This document shows, piece after piece, positions 20,534 through 27,852 of a DNA stretch of 27,852 nucleotides. Below the pieces are notes generated by a model. The model had not been told where the DNA came from and made no database searches. It saw nothing but the letters and a program-made list of their open reading frames with translations. Source of the stretch: Ectocarpus siliculosus (Eukaryota; Sar; Phaeophyceae; Ectocarpales; Ectocarpaceae); assembly GCA_000310025.1 (NCBI GenBank), contig FN648646.1:1-27852 (forward strand), read 5' to 3'. The translations under genes were made by a program, and so were the position numbers. Position 1 is the stretch's first letter, and the number at the start of each line of letters is the position of its first letter.

Positions 20534-23500
20534 CTACTGGCTGCCGACGATGTCCTTGAGCCCTTGCAGCACCTCGGCGGCACGCATGTCGTCTTCTTCT
20601 TTGGGTGGCGATCTGTTCTCGATACCAAGGCAAGGCACGGACAGACCGAGAGCGAGAGGGAGACCGACGCATTAAGATTAGCACCGCATCGTGAATGAAC
20701 TATCTACATGCACAAGATTCCGGTCCTAATCTAAAAAAACAGATGTCCTCATAAAACCCTCCAAGCCAACGAACGTGCTGTGGGTAGACGTCTCCGCAGC
20801 CACGAGAACCTGCGGTGGCAGTGCCTCGTTTCTCTTCCGAAAAAAACGCGAACGACAACATATTTAGTCTCGTACCATCCCTTCATTCTACTCGACCACC
20901 GGTACAGTAGGCGACGTCCGCTGTAAACACGAAAAATCAAGCCGGACAAAGCCACAGCGCCAAGCACGGACAATTGCCAACCGCAGGAGGAGCGACTCCA
21001 ACTACAAACATGAGCGCCCTGACCTCCCTCTCAGAACTCCGCCACAGACCCCGCGAGGCCCCGACGGGAGCCAATCCCCCTCCCCCTCTACGACCAACGA
21101 AAAGGTCTACCGTGCACCAGCAAGACGAGGCCTACAAACTTACTTGGAATTTCCCTCCGCTGTCGGCGTGCTCTCCACGCCGCCGTCAGCTGCTGCCGAA
21201 CCCGCGGTGGTCACCCTGGCCCTCGCGGCGCGCTTAAGCTTCTTCAAGCGTGGGCTCGGGGTCTGCCCCCCGTCGTCGTCCCTGCCCAGGTCAAGCCTCC
21301 GCTTGCTGTGCGCCCCGCCGCCGCTGCTGCCGCTGCTGCTGCCACCGCCCGCCGCCGCACTGGAGGCACCACCCCCGGCGAAGGCGCTCCCGCTGAGCGG
21401 GGAAGACGGAATGCTACCGCTACCGCAACCGCTTCCTCCTCCACCGCCGCGCGCGGACGACGACCCTGAAGGGGTTGCTGCTGCCGCTGCCGCTGCCGCG
21501 GCGGCGAGGAAGACGGCGGGGTCGGCGCAAAACTTGAGGGCGCTTGTGCCCGTACTCGCCTCCATCCTGGCCTGGAGGTTGGCGATCTTCTCCGAGGTGA
21601 ACGAAGTGTGGTCCCAGTCGCAGTCCGGGTGGGTGCATCCTGAGGGGGAGGAAATGGCCGGGAGGGTGTTGTGGTCGGGGTGATTACCGCACGAGACAGG
21701 CGAAGAGGGGGGAAAAGAGGTAATGGGGAAACGCCGACAGAATCAACTCGGCTCGTGCCGACCACTTCTAGCAGAACGCACCCACAACACAAGTATGTGC
21801 AAGGCACCGAGACAGCAACAGAACCAACAGCACTCGTGAGCTGTGCTTGCTCTGCGGGTGCAACACTCACTGCCATCACCGAAACGTCATACGGAAACAC
21901 CTATGCGATCGCCGCCCTGCTCGGCAACGTACAAGGCACAGCAAGACGGGAACAGTCTCGTGTACATACGCGCATCACCTTCAGCGACCAGGGAGAGCAA
22001 AATCTTTGAAAACTTGCGCGACTTGGTGATGGCCTCGTCGCCGATGTCCTTCTTGATGACGCCGACGATGCGCGCGTCGATCTTGCCGTCGAAGAAGTTG
22101 GAGTGCCGCCCAGTGTGCGCCTCCACCTGCTTGTCCATGGCCAGGCGGTACATCGCGCCCGCGCCGCGCAGCGCGATGAACTTGAACACATTCGTGAGCG
22201 TCAGGGTCCGCCCCTGCCTCGGGAGGTTGTACGTCGCCCGGTCCCGCGCCGTGGCGCTCGCCACCACCGCCGCCTCGATCAGCCCAAGCTGCTTCACGTG
22301 GTTGTCCGTGTAGTTGCGGCCTCCGACGGAGGACCGCGGCAACGGGGCCGCCCGCCCGCCGGACCTCCCGCCGCCCTGGAGAACCTGTCGGGGTCTCGGG
22401 GCAGCGACCTCCGCCCGAGGGCTCGGGCGGCCGGCGGCGACGGCGGCGACGGCGGCGGCGGCCGCGGCGGCGCTCATGATGGGTGGCGGCGCAGGCCGGA
22501 AGTCCATCGGCACCGGGGAGACGACTGCGCCGGTGGTTATCTGCGGGGTGCAAGCGCCCGGCAGGGGCGAAGAGGAAGGGCCCGACGAGGCCACCGCCGC
22601 CGGGCCTAGCTCGTACGAGCCCTTGGGTGCGGCGGCGCGCGTCCTCATCCCGTAGCCCTCGCCCGCTCGGCCGCCGCCGCCTTCGTGTCCGCGGCCGCCG
22701 TCGTGGGTGAACACGCCGCCTTCTTCTTCCCCCCTGCTCCCGCTCCCGCTCCCGCTGCCGCCCCCACCCGCGCCCGCTGCCCTCTTCTCCGCTCCCGCCG
22801 TGACGACCCAACCGTGCGCGTTGTGCTGGCGGCGAGCGTCCGAGGGAATCCCGCGCCCGTGCTCACGCCCCACCGAGGCGGGGGGAGAGTGGCGGGGGCT
22901 GAGGCGCCTCCCTCCCTGCGATTGGTGACCCTCGAGGCCGTCCGCTCCGGCATCCCCCGCCCGATGATGGTGGTGAGGAGGAGGCTGGGATTCGGGGCTT
23001 TCGCCGCCGCCTCCCAGCTGGGGAAACCTGCGGCTTCTCAAGCGCGCCGGGTACCTCGAGGGAGAGTGTTCCCTCCCCCTGAGGCTGTTGTTGCCGCCGC
23101 CGCCGCCGCCGCCGCTGCTATCCACGGTGCCCGGCACCCCGGCCGCCCCCGCCCGGTCGGCGTGGTGGTGGACGTTGTGGAGGTGGTGGTGGTGGTGAGA
23201 GGTGGAGTGGGCTGGCGTCTCGAACGCCCCCGGGCCCGCCCGAGACACCGCCAGCGACGCGACGGCGCCCTCAGCGCCGCCGTTTACTCTGCGAGAAACG
23301 GCCACCCGCCCCACGGCCTTGATCGGCGCCGAGGGCTCCTCCCCGCCGCCTCGCGACGACGACTCCTTGGGGGTCGCTCCGGGGACGTGCTGAGGCCACG
23401 CCGTGCCGGCCGCGTTGTTGGGCGTAGCGGCCGCGCCGGAAGGGGCAGCGGGGGCCTTTGCCCGGCCGCCCTTCGCCCTGCCGTTGGCGTGGGGCGTCGA

Positions 23501-23974
23501 GTCTTTCCTTCCGCCTGGAAACGGGGAGGGTTCTCGCCCATCGGCGGGGCCGGAGGAGGCGGGGCTGCAGCGCCCCTCCGCTCCGGACTGGGGACCGTAG
23601 TACGACGACGATGATGCGCCGTTGCTCTGCCCGCTGCCACCAGTGGTTGCTCCAGCGCCGCGGCTGCTGCTGCTGCTGCTCCCGTTGGAGCCGCAGAGGG
23701 CGTCGCGCGCCGCAAGGAGCGACTGGAGGTGGACGCTGAAGGCCTCCGCCTTGCGCCAGTCCTGCGCGCTCATCGGGCAGCACGGCCCCGGCGATATCGT
23801 GCCCGAGGAAGAGGAAGAGGACGATGACGTCGTCGACGAAGGCGACGAGGACGACGATGACGCCGCCGCGTTGAGCACCTCGTCCCAGCCGTGGGCGGCG
23901 GCGGACCCCCGGCTGCCCCCCTCGTTGGCCCGGCTCATGACGTGGGCGAACAGCGTCATCAGGTTCGGTGGCAT
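20534..23974 (-). CDS. Large low-complexity protein of unknown family with C/H cluster, three exons
   Basis: Exons 21979-23974, 21144-21639 and 20534-20612 (phases 1 and 2; donors GTGATG and GTAAGT) encode 856 residues. Residues 1-553 are mostly Ser-, Gly-, Ala- and His-rich disorder, with a possible helical patch AQDWRKAEAFSVHLQSLLAA. A conserved-looking block spans about 554-692. It contains YTDNHVKQLGLIEAAVVASA, TLTLTNVFKFIALRGAGAMY and IGDEAITKSRKFSKILLSLV, then, across the splice, CTHPDCDWDH with C667, H669, C672 and H676 spaced like a small zinc site. After further Ala/Gly/Ser runs come KRRLDLG and RLKKLKRAARARV, which resemble a nuclear-localisation signal, and a charged C-terminal helix, MRAAEVLQGLKDIVGSQ. 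I do not recognise the family. A nuclear regulatory or nucleic-acid-binding role is inference only. Splicing is supported because unspliced frames stop soon after each donor. Confidence 0.75.
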
Positions 23975-25140
23975 CTAATTTTTATATATATACGGTGCCC
24001 GGCCACACAAAAACAGCAAGTGAGGGACGCAGGCAAAAATAGTGCCGGAGGAGGGAATAAGAAAGGGGTGCGGGAGGACAGAAAAAAAATTGGGGTGGAG
24101 GAGGGAAGGGGGGGCTCCGTGTTGGGATTTAGGGCGACCGCCGTGTAATGCGTACGATTCGGAACCCGCGCAACCGTTAACCGTCAAACAACGGTCCTCC
24201 TGTTGCGGGGAAAATGAAAGAGGTGTAAGAGCTGTCTGGCATGCGGTGCTAGATGGTTGGCGTGTCAAGGTTCGGCAGCCGGCGTACTATGTGTTATGTT
24301 TCCCGCTGCTGAGACGTATGGAACTCGCCAACAGGCATGGCTGCACAAGACCGCCTCTGCCTGATGTGTACCATAAGACCGCTGGGGCGAAGAGACGAAA
24401 AGGATCTTGTACCATCTCGTACAACTATTAAGGGACAGCACAGCGAGCGTTGCGAACGGTGACGGTTTCCTCTAGGCGCAGCCAGCATCTCTTCGCCCGG
24501 CCGAAACCAAAAATGTGTGGATAATGTAGTATGACATATCACACGGCAGACGGCGAGAGCTTGAGCGTCTACAGGTGAACCTAAAGGTCGCGCGACGCCG
24601 GTCACCCGGTCGTTGTGTGTATTCAGAGTGAAAAACTGCTGCGCGCTGCTTGATGACTGGTCGGGACCAGAGACAAAAAGTCGCAACACCTCCAGGCTTG
24701 CAGGTCTGCGACATCATGCTCTCCGTGGCCCGGAGGCAGGGGCGCAGATCGGCGGCAAAACATGGCGAACGACGGGCGCACACATCCTCCATGTGATGTC
24801 ATGCGCTCCACATCGGAATCCGCTTACCGGTACATACTCCGCCAGATGCAAATCCGCAGGCGGCGATTTTCAGCTACACGATGCAGCCCGCTCTTTTTCT
24901 GGGCTCCCCAAGGCCAAATAACTAACACTGCTGTGCCGTTCGTGCGCTCCGGGCACTTGACTGCTGCCTACGGCAAGCGGGGTGCGGGAGAGGAAAACCG
25001 GGCGGGGTTCACTCTACGTGTGTGCCGCTTTATCTAGACTTATGTGTAGCGCGCATCACCTGTTGTGTCTTGTCCCGAATCCGATCCTTGGGATACATTT
25101 TGGATGCCAGGCAGCACCTAGCTGATCACTTGCCCTTTGC

Positions 25141-25173
25141 AGCAGCAACGGCAGCAGCAGCAGCGGCAGCAGC
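25141..25173. repeat. Short interrupted CAG tract
   Basis: AGCAGCAACGGCAGCAGCAG and following units: an interrupted CAG array in noncoding DNA, a smaller relative of the tract near 25814. Confidence 0.85.
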
Positions 25174-25813
25174 TAGCCCAAAGCGTTCACGCGCTCATGT
25201 GCCCGAACAGCACTGCAGGTAGGGTGCTCAGGACGTGTAGATCGGTACCTGCGACACAGCAACGTCCGGGCGTGAAGAGGTGTCCTATGGGTGTGTGTTG
25301 GTGACAAAGCCAGAGAGCAACCCCCTCCGTTTGGACGTCAGAGGCCGAGGCAAAGCCACCAATAAATTGGATCTCTCTCGCTAAATCGCATATAAAGCAA
25401 CGCGCGCGCACGGCGCCGACGGCATCTACAGCACTTGGGGAAGGCCTGCTGGACGCTGGTAGGCGCCGTGAGGGCCACAAGCGCTCGTGCTCGGTCCGTG
25501 AACACGGGGGCCTCCAAACGCGATTTCACGAAACGACGAGCTCGAACAGGCAGCAGACACAGCTTGTACACCAAAATGGTCCGATTATGCACAGACGTTT
25601 GCACCACACAGTCAGGCCAGGGCGGAGCACTGGCCACCAGCAGCACCTCTGTATAGACCCCGCCCCTTGTCCGTGGGCGCGAGGGCGGGGGGGGGGGCGT
25701 GCCCACGCGCCTTTGCCGGCGCGTGACTGGCAATCATCCTACGCTGTGGCACCTGTGTGCTTAATTCATCAGAGAGAAGATCAGCCAGCACACTTCGGCG
25801 ACCGAACACAAAG

Positions 25814-25827
25814 GCAGCAGCAGCAGC

Positions 25828-25871
<44 letters not shown>
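25814..25871. repeat. (CAG)n microsatellite
   Basis: About 19 consecutive trinucleotides, nearly all GCA/CAG with one CGG interruption. It lies outside any supported gene and is likely length-polymorphic. Confidence 0.95.
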
Positions 25872-25875
<4 letters not shown>

Positions 25876-27838
25876 GGCGGTAGCCCGGTCTCACCCGCTG
25901 TCTCGAACTCCTTTGCCGTTGGTGAGCGCACCCGGGAAGCTCCTACTGTATGTTGACGTCGGGTCGGCGTATTGACTGTGCGCTGTGTAAGCGTGTAATA
26001 AGCGAGAAAACGATGGGGAGAGAGCGGGGGACAGAGACAGCAGGAAAACGGGGGATACGCAGACCGCAAGGGAGAATCAGCACACGACATCGCGGGGGGG
26101 GGGGGTGTCTCGTGCAGTAGAGGCAGCGTGGCACTGCGGCGCTCGGGTGCTGTCTGATCTGGCATCGCCAGCAAGTGTGTGTGTCGGTGTGTCCTCGGAT
26201 CAGCCGGTGCGTCTGCTGGACATTCCTGTATGCACTGTTGTGCGCACACGCTCTGACGATCCTGTCCTTCGCTTCTCGAGAATAACCATGCCGGTGAGTG
26301 AGTGTGTTGTGTTCGGTCGGGAGCAGCAGGGCAGTATGCGGATGTTTCCTGCTCCTGCATGACCCGGCAGTGTCGATGTATCTGTCTCTCATAGTCCTCT
26401 CTCTCTGTGTTTCTCTCTCCGGCACCTCTTTCATTTCGGGTCGCATTGCATTCGTCATGTGTGTGGTGCTGGTGACAATGACGATATGGTGTTGTTGTTG
26501 CTCTTTGTCATCGTTGAAAACCCGTATAATTTGACGCAATATTACACCCCCCCTCCTCGGCCTGTGGACTTTGTGTACTGCATGTAGTGCCCGCAGGACA
26601 AAGAGCATTTCAATTTCGCTCCGAGGGATTCTCTCTCTCTCCGAACACTCAGGGGCCCTCGGCTTGATTGATCTTCTTGTTTTTGTTGAGAGCTGGGGTG
26701 TCGAATCGGGGCGGGATGGGGGCGACAAGCTGCCATGTCGCATCGCACGAACACACATGACATGAAGACATCACGCACTGACACATACTCTCTCGCGTGG
26801 CGCCATGCCGGACCGTCCTTCATGGGAACTCACCACACGTTAGGCTGTGCGCATTTCGGCTGTCCTATTGGCGGCTGCTGTGCCTGCCGCGGTTGTTGGC
26901 TTCCTGGCGCCTTCTGTGCATACCAGTGTGCGACGCCTCCAACAGCCCGCAGGTTTGAGGATGGTGAGTCAAGTATCGCACGGTGGAGCTTAGACGGTAC
27001 GCCTGCCGTATTGCACGAACAGTTCGGTGTGTCATCCCCACCCACCCACCCCCGTTTTGAACGGAGTTTCAGGCACGGTTAATCAACAGCAGTGCGAGGT
27101 GTGCTGAAGTACACCGTGTTGAGACAATTGTCTAAAGAATTATCCGAATACCAATCGAGGAGCTGCTGTGGCTCCTGCATGCCTCCGGTGTCAACACAAG
27201 GGAGTTTGGTGTGGTGCGGTCACGTGCGGCACCCGTGTGCTTTCAGCAGGTCCTCTTGCCGCCAGCCGCGCTCCAAGACGACCGCCGATTAGGAACAGTC
27301 ATCCCACGCTGTTAATCCATGTTCTAGGTTGTTGGTGTGTGTCGTCTCTCGTCCCTTTGGAAACAAAGCGAGGAGGGTGGGGAACAAGAGGAAGCTTTCT
27401 ACACAAGTTCAGCTCCCCAGTGTGCTCCTGTTCATAGTGTCCTTGGGTGTTACATCCTGTTCCCTCTACTTCAACTCGTACCTGAATCTCCACGAATGAA
27501 CAATGGTAGAACGCGGTTCTCGTGTACTGGCTCTCTGTGGGTGTTTCCAGTGAACCCTGCCCAGCTGTAGAGAGCCACATGTATACCTCGACAAGTTTCT
27601 TCGGTTCACGCATGCATGAAATTACTTTGTTGTTGGGGCGAGACTATCCCTAGTACAAAAAATAATGACCCTTGCCTTCTGTGGGAAGAGCCGTGAACTT
27701 CATAGCACACTGATATATCCCTTTTGCCTCCCATCCCCTTTCTCCGCGTAGCATAAACACCTTCACAACTTGCAGCTCGAACAAAATTGGGGCCTCATTT
27801 CTTGTACTCCCCGGCCCCGCCACCAACCCACCCTCACG

Positions 27839-27852
27839 CCCCCCCCCCCCCC
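27839..27852. repeat. Poly-C run at the window edge
   Basis: Fourteen consecutive C bases end the window. It may be a real homopolymer or an assembly edge or gap artefact. Confidence 0.8.

Larger units (their letters stand above)
23975..27852. other. 5' flank of the low-complexity-protein gene and repeat-rich intergenic DNA
   Basis: TATATATATA (23983-23992) sits 9-18 bp before the ATG of the minus-strand gene. Further right I see no supported gene. The long minus-strand frames at 25761-26360 and 25943-26758 overlap each other and are full of repeat-encoded residues. Microsatellites include CAG tracts near 25141-25173 and at 25814-25871, homopolymer G near 25689 and 26094, CT tracts near 26395-26430 and 26630, and 14 C at the right edge. 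The 8-mer occurs at 24927 and 27086. Confidence 0.5.

Noticed and set aside
22685-23614. 309-codon plus-strand frame (and others at 21144-21683 and 22103-22655)
   Set aside because: Shadow frames of the GC-rich, low-complexity minus-strand exons; only Arg/Ala/Gly/Pro-rich translations result.
23983-23992. TATATATATA as a TATA box for the 23974 gene
   Set aside because: It is only 9-18 bp from the ATG, which would put initiation inside the coding sequence unless a downstream Met (6 or 13) is used; more likely AT-rich leader.
25761-26758. Two long overlapping minus-strand frames (199 and 271 codons)
   Set aside because: They are driven by simple repeats (poly-Leu from the CAG tract, CT and GT tracts), have no domain and no gene-like start context.

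Overview
The window looks like nuclear DNA from a photosynthetic stramenopile, most likely a brown alga of the Ectocarpus type. Two predicted proteins carry a signal peptide ending in an A-F-A(P) cleavage motif, the bipartite plastid presequence of secondary red-lineage plastids. Genes are split by many introns of about 230-900 bp. Exons are GC-rich with long Ser, Gly and Ala runs, and intergenic DNA is full of CTG/CAG-type simple repeats. The species assignment is inference.

Layout, left to right: a foldback (MITE-like) element at 577-801; a possible terminal exon of an unknown gene at 879-1080 (+); a five-exon ZIP-family metal transporter at 1890-4729 (+); a two-exon GNAT acetyltransferase at 6373-7408 (-) whose intron appears to use a GC donor; a plastid-targeted protein of unknown function starting at 9443 (-), with its last exon unresolved; a single-exon plastid-targeted, single-span membrane protein at 10395-10898 (+), divergent from the previous gene; an eight-exon secreted or membrane-anchored kelch-repeat protein with an EGF-like Cys-rich module at 12319-16955 (-); and a three-exon, 856-residue low-complexity protein with a C/H cluster and basic nuclear-localisation-like stretch at 20534-23974 (-). 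The rest is noncoding: introns, intergenic DNA, microsatellites, palindromes and a degenerate tandem repeat.

No operon or multi-gene system is visible, as expected for a eukaryotic nuclear locus. The only plausible functional pairing is the divergent pair of plastid-targeted genes, which share about 950 bp of upstream DNA. I found no viral genome, CRISPR array, rRNA, tRNA or toxin gene. The most unexplained items are the unrecognised conserved-looking block of the 20534-23974 gene, the two small plastid proteins, and an 8-mer (ACAGCAGT/ACTGCTGT) that I count 15 times, always outside the coding exons. All splice sites were assigned by eye from donor/acceptor motifs, reading-frame continuity and protein-family fit.
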